Positions 1-9,449 of a stretch of DNA of 64,000 nt are shown piece by piece (positions within the stretch are counted from its first letter, which is position 1; every line of letters starts with the position of its first letter). The notes below the pieces were generated by a model. The model saw only the letters and a program-made list of their open reading frames with translations, had not been told where the DNA came from and did no database searches. The position numbers and the translations under genes were made by a program. Origin of the DNA: Bacteroidota bacterium (GTDB lineage Bacteria > Bacteroidota > Bacteroidia > B-17B0 > Aurantibacillaceae); the NCBI GenBank assembly GCA_016702705.1, contig JADJDM010000002.1:434001-498000 (forward strand), given 5' to 3'.

Positions 1-45
1 GATAAAAAGAAAGAATTTGAACAATTATTGAGTTCTATTTTGTGA
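1..45 (+). CDS. C-terminal end of an unidentified protein (partial)
   Basis: An open frame starting at base 1 runs 14 codons (DKKKEFEQLLSSIL) to a TGA stop at 43-45. The charged, helix-like tail looks like a real C-terminus, but the rest of the gene lies outside the window, so no function can be given. It is convergent with the membrane protein that follows on the minus strand. Confidence 0.4.
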   Translation, partial: DKKKEFEQLLSSIL

Positions 46-68
46 GTTTAATTAGTCACTTTGTTTAG

Positions 69-701
69 CTAGTTATTTCGTGTTTTTCTATTTATTATAA
101 CTAAAGCCACTCCCAAATTAAACAACCAACCCGCCCACGAAACTATCCTATACATGTCCATTGGCGGAAGCTCCATGGTGTTGGATAATACCCATTTAAA
201 CAAACGTAAGCTAATTGCAGACAGCGTTAAAGCATAACTTAATATCATGAAGTTTTTGTGTTCTAAAAAACTTTTTTTACGAATAGAGGTATATGCCTTT
301 AATGTAAACCAAAACCAAAGTATTGCTAACAAACAAAATGATATTTGCGAAAAAATTCCTCCATTACCATAATAACCCATAATTAATCCCGACGGCGCAG
401 CAAAGAAAAGTACAAGCAATACATAAGCTTTTCCCAATGTGCGATGCAGCGGGGCAAATTTGTTTCGGATGTAAACGGAGAATTGCGTAATCCCAAAAAT
501 TAAAACAAAAATACTGGTGTACACATGCGTAAAAAAAGCAATTTGATAATGAGTTAATTTTATTTCCTCTTCCTTCACCCCCAAAAATGCCGCACCAAAA
601 TCAATTGGAACATATTGAAGTGTTATAAGAATCATTAGGTAGCTGAAGTACAATAATGATGCAAGTAGAAAAAAATTAACTATGTGTTTACCAAACAACA
701 T
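69..701 (-). CDS. DUF2306-like integral membrane protein
   Basis: A 210-residue polytopic protein with about six hydrophobic segments (near residues 7-29, 50-77, 89-110, 118-138, 147-170 and 186-205). A histidine sits in the second segment (FFTHVYTS) and an RTLGKAYV motif in the following loop. This layout fits the DUF2306 family of small bacterial membrane proteins, whose function is unknown. It starts at an ATG. The next gene upstream on the same strand (749-1759) is separated by an AT-only inverted repeat. Family assignment rests on overall pattern and is moderately sure. Confidence 0.6.
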   Translation of the reverse strand: MLFGKHIVNFFLLASLLYFSYLMILITLQYVPIDFGAAFLGVKEEEIKLTHYQIAFFTHVYTSIFVLIFGITQFSVYIRNKFAPLHRTLGKAYVLLVLFFAAPSGLIMGYYGNGGIFSQISFCLLAILWFWFTLKAYTSIRKKSFLEHKNFMILSYALTLSAISLRLFKWVLSNTMELPPMDMYRIVSWAGWLFNLGVALVIINRKTRNN

Positions 702-708
702 TTTGATG

Positions 709-747
709 AATTAAAAATTATTAATTAATAATTATAAATTTTTAATT
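709..747. repeat. AT-only inverted repeat between two minus-strand genes
   Basis: An 11-base arm at 709-719 is exactly complementary to 737-747, with an AT-rich loop. It lies just after the stop of the YARHG lipoprotein gene and before the DUF2306 gene. It could act as a weak terminator, but the stem has no G or C, so this is uncertain. Confidence 0.35.
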
Positions 748-748
748 A

Positions 749-1759
749 TCAACCGCGTCCAAACCTATCATAATACTCTTTTGCGTTTTTCTCATACCTC
801 AGCAAAAGCTCTATGTTTTGTTTTTCAATATCAGTAAGTTCGTTAATAATTTCGTTATGTACAGGAATGTACCACTCTTGTGCATCAAAGAAAACACGCA
901 ATGGTCGGTTTTTAAATGAGTAACCATGTCTTGCATAAATGGTGTTACGAATAATTAGTAAATCGCCTTTTTTCAAATTCTCAACATCTTTCTTTTTTAG
1001 TAAAGTGTTAGATGCATTTACTTCGTAAATCAATTGCGTAGCTGTGGCGTATTCTTTTAAAAACTCACCGTAGTATTCAATCATTTCTTTGTCTTTAAGC
1101 TTGGTTGTTTTTACATTTTCCCAATCGCCAAAGGGTTGGCCATAGTCTAGTTTTTGATCAAGGTTATATGTAAATACCGATTTTTTAAGTTTATATTCTC
1201 TTTCTTGAATATCAATTTTTTTATAAGCTTTCCACGTTCCTTCTAGTTTAGAATCATCTTTTTTAATAGTGAAACTAAATTTTCCATCGTATTTATCATC
1301 TCCAGGTTCGCTTAATTCAAATGCAAAACTTGTTTCATCCTCTTTAATTGTTCCTTCAAAAGGACGGTTATTACCTGCAACTACACTATGTCCTTTTACT
1401 TTTCCATCAGCAATTTGGTCTATGGAAATGTTTATTTTGTTTTCTCTATTCCAATACAAACCTTCATCAGCATATATATCTTTTTTGTAACTGCCTTCCG
1501 TGTTTTTCTTCTTAAAATATCCCACCCAAAAACCAATTAAATCGGGTTGGTCTTGCACAAGCATAACAGTGTTGGTGCCAACAGGATTTACTTTTGCATT
1601 TACAACAGTTGTGGTGTCGGCAGCAGGTAAAATACTATCCACTTTTGTTACTATTGAGTCAATTTCATTAACCACTTTGTTTTCTTCGTTTTTAATTGCC
1701 TCGTTACAAGAGCTTAGTAAAGCAATTAGAATTGTTGTGTAAATCCAAATTTGTTTCAT
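749..1759 (-). CDS. YARHG-domain lipoprotein
   Basis: A 336-residue lipoprotein. The open frame extends 14 codons further upstream, but the start at 1759 puts a classical lipoprotein signal first, with lipobox ALLSSC and the acylated Cys near residue 18. The middle of the protein is a beta-rich region of unknown type. The C-terminal part, from about residue 274, has the YARHG motif followed by a basic stretch, FF and W-Y residues, which defines the YARHG domain found in many exported bacterial proteins of unknown function. The acidic post-lipobox region agrees with surface or periplasmic anchoring. Function beyond this is unknown. Confidence 0.75.
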   Translation of the reverse strand: MKQIWIYTTILIALLSSCNEAIKNEENKVVNEIDSIVTKVDSILPAADTTTVVNAKVNPVGTNTVMLVQDQPDLIGFWVGYFKKKNTEGSYKKDIYADEGLYWNRENKINISIDQIADGKVKGHSVVAGNNRPFEGTIKEDETSFAFELSEPGDDKYDGKFSFTIKKDDSKLEGTWKAYKKIDIQEREYKLKKSVFTYNLDQKLDYGQPFGDWENVKTTKLKDKEMIEYYGEFLKEYATATQLIYEVNASNTLLKKKDVENLKKGDLLIIRNTIYARHGYSFKNRPLRVFFDAQEWYIPVHNEIINELTDIEKQNIELLLRYEKNAKEYYDRFGRG

Positions 1760-1857
1760 ATTGTTTTTTGTTCGTAATTGGTTTAAACTAATACTCCGCA
1801 AAGTGATTACGATGCGGAGTAGCTTGTGTTAGTATAAATTTGATTATTCAGTTACAA

Positions 1858-4191
1858 TTATTTTTTTTGTGCTACTGCTATTGTTTGTCGTAAAAAATAA
1901 ACTCCGTTTTTAATTTTCATTTTATCTAAATTTAATTGAAACTCTTGCTCACCTTTTGCTAAGCCTTTTAATTCATGAGTATATAAAGTAATTCCTTGCG
2001 CGTTGTATAATTCAATTTTGGCAGATTCACTAATTACTGTAAAACGAATTTGTACATTTTGGTTTGCTGGATTGGGAAATACATTCATATTGTTTTCGAT
2101 TTCATAAAAACGTGGTAAACCAACTGCAACAAAAAGAGGATAAACTGAATTAGAATCAGCATAATAATCTAAACCTGTTATTGTTTCTGCTCCACTTGCA
2201 ATGGTTAAGTGATACGATGAATCCATTGGTAAACCTGGGATATCAACGTAAATGGTATAAGTATCTGCTGGGATATCTGTAAATTCATAATAACCTGTTG
2301 TATCCGACATTGTTCTTGCTTGTATTCCACCACCAGGATTCCTGCCGAGTTTAACATCGATTCCTTTTAGTGGACCGCCAGGAACCATAATCTGATTATG
2401 TTGATTACCAATACGTAAACCAAACCCTGGATCTTCTATTATGTTTCCTGAAATAAAACCACTACCTGCATTTACGGGCATTTCTATCATGGTAATATCA
2501 GCGGTAAAGTCTGTAAGACAGCCATGGTTAATTACCACAGCAGAGTCCCACTGAAATTCATCACCATAGTATGTCGGAACTACTAAAGGAAAACTTCCGG
2601 TATCTGCTACTACTTTTAATAAATAACTTCCAAAGTTAACCATACTAAAGTTGTATGTGTTAGAACTTAATGTAGTTGTTTGTATAGTATCAAAAGCTAA
2701 TTGTAAAGCATCGTATTTAAGTAAGTAAGCTTCAGCTGAAATAATTCCAAAAGTACTACTTACTGTCCCAGTAATGTCTCTGTTCGGGTTTACTGTAACT
2801 GTTGTGTTGGCTGTATTTATACAGTTTGCTGCACTAGCCCCAGTAATGGTATAAGTAGTAGTAACAGCAGGTGATACAGAAATACTCGAGCCTAAGGTAC
2901 CGCCAGGAGACCAGGTATAGGTTGCAGCACCAACTGCGGTTAAAGTAACGTTTTCTCCAATACAAATTGCTGCAGGATTTGATGTAATTGTTGGCAATGG
3001 ATTTACCGTGACAAAAGAAGTTGCAGTATTTGAGCATCCTGTTGCTGAAACACCCGTAACTGTGTACGTGGTAGAAATACTAGGAGAAACAGAATTAGCT
3101 GGACTATTACTTCCACCTGGACTCCAAGTATAAGACATTCCACAACCAGCAGTAATGAAAACGCTACTTCCAAGGCATACATTTGCAGTAGGTGAAGCTG
3201 TTACAGTTGGTAAGGGATTTACTGTAACAACACTCGTTCCGTTTCCACTACAACCACCATTTGTTCCTGTAACTGTATAAGTAATTGTTGAAGAAGGAGT
3301 TGCTGTAACGTTTGCACCTACTGATGAACTTAATCCTGTACCTGGTGACCAATTAAAAAGGGTTGCGCCAGCTGCATTTAAGGCAACAGATTGCCCAGCA
3401 CAAATAGCAGCTGAATTAACAGTAACAGTTGGAGTTGGACTCACCGAAACATTATGTGTAATTGCATTAGAACATGAAAATGAATTCGTAACTGTTAATG
3501 TATAAGTTGTTGTTCCTCCTGGTGTTGGAATTATAGAAGTTGAAGTAAATGAACCAGGATTCCATAAGTAACTTGTAATTGGTCCGCCACTAATTAGGTT
3601 AGAAACTAAACTAACCCCTTGCCCCGAACAAATATTATTAAGTCCTGAAATGGTTACAACTGGAGTAGGGTTAACGCTTATAGTAACAGGAGCTCTTGTA
3701 AGAGATGTACAGCCACTTACAGCATCTTGTACATAATAGGTTGTTGTTACAGAAAGTGGAGGTGTATTATACATACCACCCGTAAAGAAGCTCGAACCAC
3801 CAGTAGGAGCAGTAAACCAACTTAAAGTACCTAAACCATTTGCTGTAGGTAAGGCAGTACTTCCCTCACAAATTGTAGAACCATTAACAGTTGGTGCAGG
3901 TGGTGTATCGTTAGTAACAATTAATGTAAATGTTGCATTAGGAGCCGTAGTAACTGCTGTAATTGTATAAGTAGCTGCGGGGTCATTGAATGTAATATCA
4001 GTTGCTTGTATACTTGGTGTTGCAATGGTTGCAGAGCCACCCGCTACCGACCAAGCGTAGGTGGTTGAAAATGCAGTTACGTAATTATAAGTTGTGCCTT
4101 GGCAAATATTTATTGGCCCGTTAACTTGTGCGTTAATTTTGATTATTGTGCCAAAAATAAATAGGAGGCTGAAAAGTAAAAGTGATTTCAT
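1858..4191 (-). CDS. Secreted Ig/PKD-like repeat protein with T9SS sorting domain (C-terminus frameshifted)
   Basis: A large exported protein. Residues 1-21 form a signal peptide ending in INAQ. Several repeats of about 75 residues follow. Each has an initial P-x-V-T/I-T strand, a conserved Cys pair (ICxG near the start, GCS/NC near the end), a YTWSPGG-type core and TTYTVTG near the end, which is the Bacteroidota Ig-like/PKD-like adhesin repeat. A carboxypeptidase-regulatory/SdrD-like beta domain follows around residues 580-670. The last 75 residues are a T9SS type A sorting domain, starting VFPNPANQ and reaching GVYF. The present stop removes the usual end. One extra base in the A6 run at 1892-1897 would restore a KKIIVTE ending with stop at 1844. 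The protein is probably a surface or secreted adhesin. Confidence 0.85.
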   Translation of the reverse strand: MKSLLLFSLLFIFGTIIKINAQVNGPINICQGTTYNYVTAFSTTYAWSVAGGSATIATPSIQATDITFNDPAATYTITAVTTAPNATFTLIVTNDTPPAPTVNGSTICEGSTALPTANGLGTLSWFTAPTGGSSFFTGGMYNTPPLSVTTTYYVQDAVSGCTSLTRAPVTISVNPTPVVTISGLNNICSGQGVSLVSNLISGGPITSYLWNPGSFTSTSIIPTPGGTTTYTLTVTNSFSCSNAITHNVSVSPTPTVTVNSAAICAGQSVALNAAGATLFNWSPGTGLSSSVGANVTATPSSTITYTVTGTNGGCSGNGTSVVTVNPLPTVTASPTANVCLGSSVFITAGCGMSYTWSPGGSNSPANSVSPSISTTYTVTGVSATGCSNTATSFVTVNPLPTITSNPAAICIGENVTLTAVGAATYTWSPGGTLGSSISVSPAVTTTYTITGASAANCINTANTTVTVNPNRDITGTVSSTFGIISAEAYLLKYDALQLAFDTIQTTTLSSNTYNFSMVNFGSYLLKVVADTGSFPLVVPTYYGDEFQWDSAVVINHGCLTDFTADITMIEMPVNAGSGFISGNIIEDPGFGLRIGNQHNQIMVPGGPLKGIDVKLGRNPGGGIQARTMSDTTGYYEFTDIPADTYTIYVDIPGLPMDSSYHLTIASGAETITGLDYYADSNSVYPLFVAVGLPRFYEIENNMNVFPNPANQNVQIRFTVISESAKIELYNAQGITLYTHELKGLAKGEQEFQLNLDKMKIKNGVYFLRQTIAVAQKK

Positions 4192-4293
4192 GAAATGAGT
4201 TTAAAATAGATAAACAAATATAACCTAATTTTTTAATCTTGATTAGTATGCTATTTGTGTTTTATGTACGGATTAGAGAGGTTTATTTCATTT

Positions 4294-5424
4294 TCAATTC
4301 TTCCCATTGCTTAGTTTCTCCATTTGTTTTACCTTCTTTATGCAAGCCTCGTTATTTGGGCTTTTTGCTAAAGCATCGCTATAATTTTTTAATGCGAGCT
4401 CAAACTTACTTTGTTTTTCTTGAGCATAAGCTAGCCAATAATAAGTTTGGTAAGAAGTAGGATATAAATCTATAATAGACTTAAAAATATTTTCCGCGGC
4501 TTGGTATTCAGCCTTCATCATGTGTTTGTAACCGAGCTCTCTTAACCAGGTTTCAAATCCGGTATAAGCTTGGTTTATATCTCTAATTCTTGGTTTAAGA
4601 GAGTCGGTAATTTGTAGCATTAATGCTGCATCGGATGCTACTACATTATCTCTAAAACGGAAAGCATGACTTATTACTTCATCCACGTTTTTCTTTTTTG
4701 TATAAAAAGCAAGAGATTTATTTTTATCTCTTTCGTAAATTAAGGCTTGTCCGTAATGTGCAGCTTTAAAATTGGGCGCACGCATTTTGGTTAAGTACCA
4801 ACCATGTTTTTCAAAACGAGCAAGCTCAAAATCTAAGGTGTGCAATACGTGCGGACCATAATCGGGGCAAGTTTGAGTATCACCTGGAAAAGAATAACCT
4901 TCAAGTAAAATAAACTTTCCATCTTGTTTTATTTTTTTGCCAATGTCATCAATCATCTCTTCCTGCTTATCAAAATCGTGGAGTGAATTAATAATGAAGG
5001 CCTCATCATACGTATTATCTTTTAGATGAGTACTTGTTAAATTGCCAATAACAATTTCAAATGTATTAGTTTGAGGCTTGCCACTGTATTTTGTGTATTT
5101 ACGTATTAATTTATTTAAGCTAATTCTATTTAATGCAGTTTCGTTAATATCCTGAGCAGTAAAATTTACGCTGTCATATAGCATACTCATTACACCAAAG
5201 TTAATTCCATTACCTGCGCCAATTTCAACAACCTTATCACCTTTTTTAATGTCTAGAAAATTGTTGATTTGAGTTTTATTCTCAAACAACCATAGAAAAA
5301 AATTAAGGTCTTCGCCATCGCAATTAAACTCAGTTTTAGAAAACTGCCCAAAATAATCTTGCGCACTAATGTTAGTGGTGTTTAGGAAAAAGCAGAGGGT
5401 TATAAGGCGGAGGATGGGTTTCAT
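4294..5424 (-). CDS. Exported class I SAM methyltransferase-like protein with C-terminal TPR
   Basis: A 376-residue protein combining three parts. Residues 1-21 look like a cleavable signal peptide ending NISAQ. A Rossmann-type methyltransferase domain follows, with motif I VVEIGAGNG at 65-73, an acidic AQDIN at the next strand, a motif IV-like EAFIINSLHDF and a GKFILLEGYS strand. A TPR-like helical pair lies near 295-365 (YWLAYAQEKQSKFELALKNY). S-adenosylmethionine is cytoplasmic, so a signal peptide on such an enzyme is odd. It may be a repurposed binding fold or the N-terminus may be a membrane anchor. The substrate is unknown. The gene is divergent from the ABC transporter operon at 5581. 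Confidence 0.7.
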   Translation of the reverse strand: MKPILRLITLCFFLNTTNISAQDYFGQFSKTEFNCDGEDLNFFLWLFENKTQINNFLDIKKGDKVVEIGAGNGINFGVMSMLYDSVNFTAQDINETALNRISLNKLIRKYTKYSGKPQTNTFEIVIGNLTSTHLKDNTYDEAFIINSLHDFDKQEEMIDDIGKKIKQDGKFILLEGYSFPGDTQTCPDYGPHVLHTLDFELARFEKHGWYLTKMRAPNFKAAHYGQALIYERDKNKSLAFYTKKKNVDEVISHAFRFRDNVVASDAALMLQITDSLKPRIRDINQAYTGFETWLRELGYKHMMKAEYQAAENIFKSIIDLYPTSYQTYYWLAYAQEKQSKFELALKNYSDALAKSPNNEACIKKVKQMEKLSNGKN

Positions 5425-5580
5425 AGATTGTTTTTACAGTGAACGCCAATTTAACTAGAATTATTTTAGTTTGGAAGAAATTAATATTTTTTTTAAAGGC
5501 AAATTGAACCTTATTGTTAAATAACCCAAACCCACACAAACAAACAATTTTATCCTTAAATTCGTTGCTCATTATAATGT

Positions 5581-6540
5581 ATGAGTAACATTTTGTCCAT
5601 TCGTAATATTGTTAAGCAATATGGCAAGCATACTGCCCTCAACAATGTTTCTATAGAAATTCCCGAGCAAAGTATATTTGGCTTGTTAGGTCCTAATGGC
5701 GCGGGTAAAACATCTTTAATCCGCATCATCAACCAAATTACTGGCCCCGATTCGGGCGAGGTATATTTTAAAGGTGAGAAGCTAAAGCCCGAGCACACCG
5801 CACTTATTGGTTACTTGCCCGAAGAACGTGGTTTGTACCGTAAAATGAAGGTGGGCGAGCAATGCATTTATTTAGCACGCCTCAAAGGTTTAAAAAAGAA
5901 AGATGCAGAAACCAAACTAAAAGCTTGGTTCGAGAAATTTGAAATGGGCGGCTGGTGGAACAAAAAAATTGAAGAACTAAGTAAAGGTATGCAGCAAAAA
6001 GTACAGTTCATCGTTACTATTTTGCATGAGCCAGAGCTTCTGATATTAGATGAACCGTTTAGTGGTTTCGATCCTATTAATGCCAACCTTATTAAAAACG
6101 AAATTTTAGAGCTTCGCAAAAAGGGAGCAACTATTATTTTTTCTACTCACAACATGGGTTCGGTGGAGGAATTGTGCGATAATATTGCATTAATACACAG
6201 AGCAGAAAAAGTATTGGATGGCTCAGTAAAAGAAATTCGTAAACGTTTTAGAACAAACACGTATACCGTTAACTTTAACGGAACGATGATGGGCTTTACC
6301 AATGCCATGTGGGCAGGCGCAAAGCTAATCGACCATAAAAGTGAAGATGCAAATACACATTTTGCAAAAGTTCAATTGTTGGCAGATAACAAGCCAAACG
6401 ACTTGCTGCAAGCGGTATTGCCAATTGCGCAAATAACTGCATTTAATGAAGTTATTCCATCAATGAACGATATATTTATTCAATCAGTTCAAAAAGAAGG
6501 AATCACTGTTTTAGGAACTCAAAGTAATTATACCGAATAA
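5581..6540 (+). CDS. ABC transporter ATP-binding protein, NatA-like
   Basis: The nucleotide-binding subunit of a two-gene ABC exporter acting at the inner membrane. Walker A GPNGAGKTS is at residues 37-45, the signature SKGMQQK near 134-140, Walker B LLILDEP at 153-159, and the switch His in FSTHN at 190. The C-terminal 80 residues form the extension (DUF4162 type) seen in NatA/drug-type ATPases. The permease follows after four bases, so both are co-translated. The family includes sodium or peptide/antibiotic exporters, and the substrate here cannot be told. The length of 319 residues is normal. Confidence 0.9.
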   Translation: MSNILSIRNIVKQYGKHTALNNVSIEIPEQSIFGLLGPNGAGKTSLIRIINQITGPDSGEVYFKGEKLKPEHTALIGYLPEERGLYRKMKVGEQCIYLARLKGLKKKDAETKLKAWFEKFEMGGWWNKKIEELSKGMQQKVQFIVTILHEPELLILDEPFSGFDPINANLIKNEILELRKKGATIIFSTHNMGSVEELCDNIALIHRAEKVLDGSVKEIRKRFRTNTYTVNFNGTMMGFTNAMWAGAKLIDHKSEDANTHFAKVQLLADNKPNDLLQAVLPIAQITAFNEVIPSMNDIFIQSVQKEGITVLGTQSNYTE

Positions 6541-6544
6541 GTTT

Positions 6545-7884
6545 ATGGGAAAGATAGGTATCATAATTTGGCGCGAATACATTACGCGCGTAAGAAACAA
6601 AACGTTCATCATCATGTCTATACTTGGGCCTGTATTAATTACAGCCTTTACAGTATTAATGGTGTGGCTTCCAAATTCGGACAAAACCGAACAAAAAATT
6701 ATGATTGTAGATGAGTCGCAAGCCATCAACATCAGCAAATTACCCGATAATGATTTGGTGAAGTTTTATTATCCGCAAATTAGTTTAGAAGAAGCAAAAA
6801 AGAGTTTTTACAAGGCTGATTACACGGGCATCTTATACATTGGTCGAGATTTAGAAAAAGATATTCGTCCAATTTTATATTGTAAAAAACACCAAGCTTC
6901 TCAACCGAAAATTACATTAAAACACAATTAGAGAAAAAGTTTTTCGAGTGGAATTTATCTGCCAATAACATCAATCCAATGGTATTAAAAAGTGCGCGTA
7001 AAAAAGTAGAGATACTTGCAACTAAATTGGGTGAAGATGGTAAGGAAGTACAAACACGCAATGAAAACGCTGCTATTTTTGGTTTTGCGTGTGGTATATT
7101 AATTTTCTTTTTTGTAATGGTGTATGGCATGCAAGTGATGCGTAGTGTGATGGAAGAAAAAACAAATCGCATTGTAGAAGTAATTATTTCATCAGTAAAA
7201 CCTTTCCAATTAATGATGGGGAAAATTATTGGTGTTGCTTGTGTGGGTATTACACAATTTTTAATTTGGGTATTGCTTTCAACTGTGCTTACCACTGTTT
7301 CATCAGCTGTAGTATTAAAGCCAGTGGTTGATGATGTTCAAAAGATGCAAGACCAAAACGAAGAGGTTTACAAACAAGGTAGCAATGCAAAGTTTGAAGA
7401 AATGCAAGCGCCAACAAGTAAACTAAAAGCAATGAGTGTGGTTACTGATTTCTATTCTTTAAACATTACCCAAATCATTTTATGTTTCTTTGTTTATTTC
7501 CTTGGTGGATATTTATTGTATAGCTCTTTATTTGCGGCTATAGGCTCGGCAGTAGATGCAGAAGCCGATACGCAACAATTTTTACTTCCGGTAATGATGC
7601 CATTGATGGCGGGTTATATGATGTCAATAGGTATAGCACAAGACCCCGAAAGTAATGTCGCATTCTGGGGAAGTATGATTCCATTTACCTCACCCATTGT
7701 AATGATGGTACGTTTGCCTTTTGGGGTGCCAGCTTGGCAAATTGGAATTTCAATGGTAATGTTGGTATTAGGTTTTATGTTCACTACTTGGTTTGCAGGA
7801 AAAATTTATAGAACAGGAATTTTAATGTACGGGAAGAAGATTACGTGGAGAGAGCTTGGGAAATGGTTAACATACCGAAATTAA
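6545..7884 (+). pseudogene. ABC-2 type permease, NatB-like (one frameshift)
   Basis: The membrane subunit partnering the ATPase just upstream. The first frame (6545-6931) carries the cytoplasmic N-terminus IIWREYITRVRNKTF, the first membrane helix and the large extracytoplasmic loop. The second frame (usable ATG at 6979) carries the remaining helices, with the typical EEKTNRIVEVIISSVKP motif after helix 2. Adding one A to the A6 run at 6884-6889 joins them into a single frame reading CKKTPSFSTENYIKTQLEKK across the junction, about 446 residues, a usual NatB length. The break is therefore a one-base loss, probably a sequencing error, and the gene is likely intact in the cell. Confidence 0.85.
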
Positions 7885-7886
7885 AG

Positions 7887-7965
7887 AGTCGTTAGTTATT
7901 TAGTCGCTAGTCATTAGTCAAATCATACAAACGACTAGCGACTAAGGACTAGCCAACTAACGACT
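7887..7965. repeat. Nested inverted repeat, possible bidirectional terminator or palindromic repeat element
   Basis: Two perfect nested stems are visible: an outer 11-base stem (7887-7897 with 7955-7965) and an inner 12-base stem (7901-7912 with 7933-7944), closing a 20-base loop. The arms are built from ACTAG/CGACTA-like units repeated several times. It starts two bases after the permease stop codon and could end that transcript. Its regular build also suggests a dispersed palindromic repeat. Confidence 0.7.
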
Positions 7966-7982
7966 AAAAAATAATTTAGCAA

Positions 7983-8723
7983 TTGGAAGAACGCATATCA
8001 ATAAAACCGAAAAGCCTAATAGTACTCCTGCTGTTATTGCTTTCTCGTGCTTCCTTTTCTCAAGCTTATAAAGATCATTTTTTTCAAACAACATTTTCGA
8101 TGGGACCGGTTTTCTCTTTATATAAAGGGAATTCCAATCACATGTCGAGTCCCAAACCAAAGGCAGCTTTTAATGCGAATGCAAAATTTTATTTTCGATT
8201 TAATAAAGTGGCATTTTTGTTTGTGGGTGTAAATTACTTAACGCATGGCAATAGTTTTAATTCCTATTATTTTCCTGATAGTACTTTACGATTATATGAT
8301 AAAGAATTTTTGTACAATTACAGCAGTCGTTACCAGGATGTTTCTTTTCCTTTGGGTATACACATAAAATTTGCTGAAAACAAAGAAAGACATTATTGCA
8401 TTTATGGAGAGTTAGGCTGGGCAATGAAACGCAGGTTTGCTTCAACTATGGATGTTGTATCGAATAAATATGGAAACTCTGTTTATTACGACGTTGCAGG
8501 AAATACTTTTAACTCACGATTTAAAAGTAAAAAAACAGGAAGTTCACTATTAATGACTTTCGGTTTTGATAAAAATTTCCATGATAAACACTCGGGTTTT
8601 TTTATTGAAGTAAACTTAGCTTATGGTATAAATAAGTTTAATTACGCTTATAATAAAAACTTCCCCGGTAGCCTTTACCAAAACGAGAAGTTTATTGCTC
8701 TAAATGCAGGAATAAGATTTTAG
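7983..8723 (+). CDS. Putative outer-membrane beta-barrel protein
   Basis: A 246-residue protein with an N-terminal signal peptide (a long leucine stretch ending SRASFSQ near residue 27). After it come alternating aromatic/hydrophobic strands and a final strand ALNAGIRF with a terminal Phe, the pattern of outer-membrane barrels. The first in-frame start is a TTG directly after an in-frame stop, with no ATG before the signal peptide. Either TTG is used or an upstream ATG has been lost by an indel. It is convergent with the lipoprotein gene at 8733-9449. No specific family was recognised. Confidence 0.6.
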   Translation: MEERISIKPKSLIVLLLLLLSRASFSQAYKDHFFQTTFSMGPVFSLYKGNSNHMSSPKPKAAFNANAKFYFRFNKVAFLFVGVNYLTHGNSFNSYYFPDSTLRLYDKEFLYNYSSRYQDVSFPLGIHIKFAENKERHYCIYGELGWAMKRRFASTMDVVSNKYGNSVYYDVAGNTFNSRFKSKKTGSSLLMTFGFDKNFHDKHSGFFIEVNLAYGINKFNYAYNKNFPGSLYQNEKFIALNAGIRF

Positions 8724-8732
8724 TTTCTAGAT

Positions 8733-9449
8733 TTAATTTTCGTGATTTTTAAATAGAAAAGCTTGAATTCCAAGTGAAAACATGAATGGTTGATAAGCGA
8801 ATTTAACACTATTTCCTGCGGGTATCGAAAGCCCTAATTGAGCGACAGCTTTCACGTATTTATAACCAACTTTACCAGTTAATGCTGGTTCAATTAAATA
8901 GCCAGTAGTTGTATGTGAACCTTGATAAATATTCACCATAACCAAGCGAGTTGCCAAACTTCCATCAAATAGCTGCGTACTTGCTCCAATGGATGGCTGA
9001 ATGAAAATTCGATATGAATTTGCATTAACGGTTTCATTCCATAAATCACTTATGTTTTTTGACTTTAAATTTCCACCGCCAAAGCCACCAAAAACTTCAA
9101 ATCTTCCATTGTTCTCTAATTTTGTATAATAACCAGCTCCTAGCTCAACAAATTTGTGCATGTGTTTATAACCCGAAGCAGTATTAAGATTATAAGCAAA
9201 ACTTCCATTCAACATCAAGCCAAAATGGTCGGTTGGGGCATAAGCGAATTGTTGATCAAAATTGGATGTGCCGGTATAAACAGCAGCTTGTATTTCTCCC
9301 TTATTGGTAAGCATAGGTGTGTTTATAACATTGGGAATGTAGGCGGGAGTGCAAGCATTTAAAGCAAAAGTTAATATACAAACAAACAATTTATTCTTTT
9401 GTTTTACTACTAATTTATTTTGTCTAAACAAAATTAAGTAAACTTTCAT
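8733..9449 (-). CDS. Outer-membrane lipoprotein with beta-barrel pattern
   Basis: A 238-residue protein starting at an ATG, with a signal sequence and lipobox ALNAC (Cys near residue 33). The mature part opens CTPAYIPN and continues with glycine- and aromatic-rich alternating strands, ending in a hydrophobic strand before FLFKNHEN. This resembles a widespread Bacteroidota hypothetical lipoprotein family with a small barrel or beta-sandwich. Function is unknown. It is transcribed alone, divergent from the AsmA-like gene. Confidence 0.6.
   Translation of the reverse strand: MKVYLILFRQNKLVVKQKNKLFVCILTFALNACTPAYIPNVINTPMLTNKGEIQAAVYTGTSNFDQQFAYAPTDHFGLMLNGSFAYNLNTASGYKHMHKFVELGAGYYTKLENNGRFEVFGGFGGGNLKSKNISDLWNETVNANSYRIFIQPSIGASTQLFDGSLATRLVMVNIYQGSHTTTGYLIEPALTGKVGYKYVKAVAQLGLSIPAGNSVKFAYQPFMFSLGIQAFLFKNHEN

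Noticed and set aside
6884..6890. Programmed -1 frameshifting at AAAAAAC in the permease
   Set aside because: The heptamer is out of phase with the zero frame, and similar homopolymer breaks occur in unrelated genes of the window, so a sequence error is more likely.
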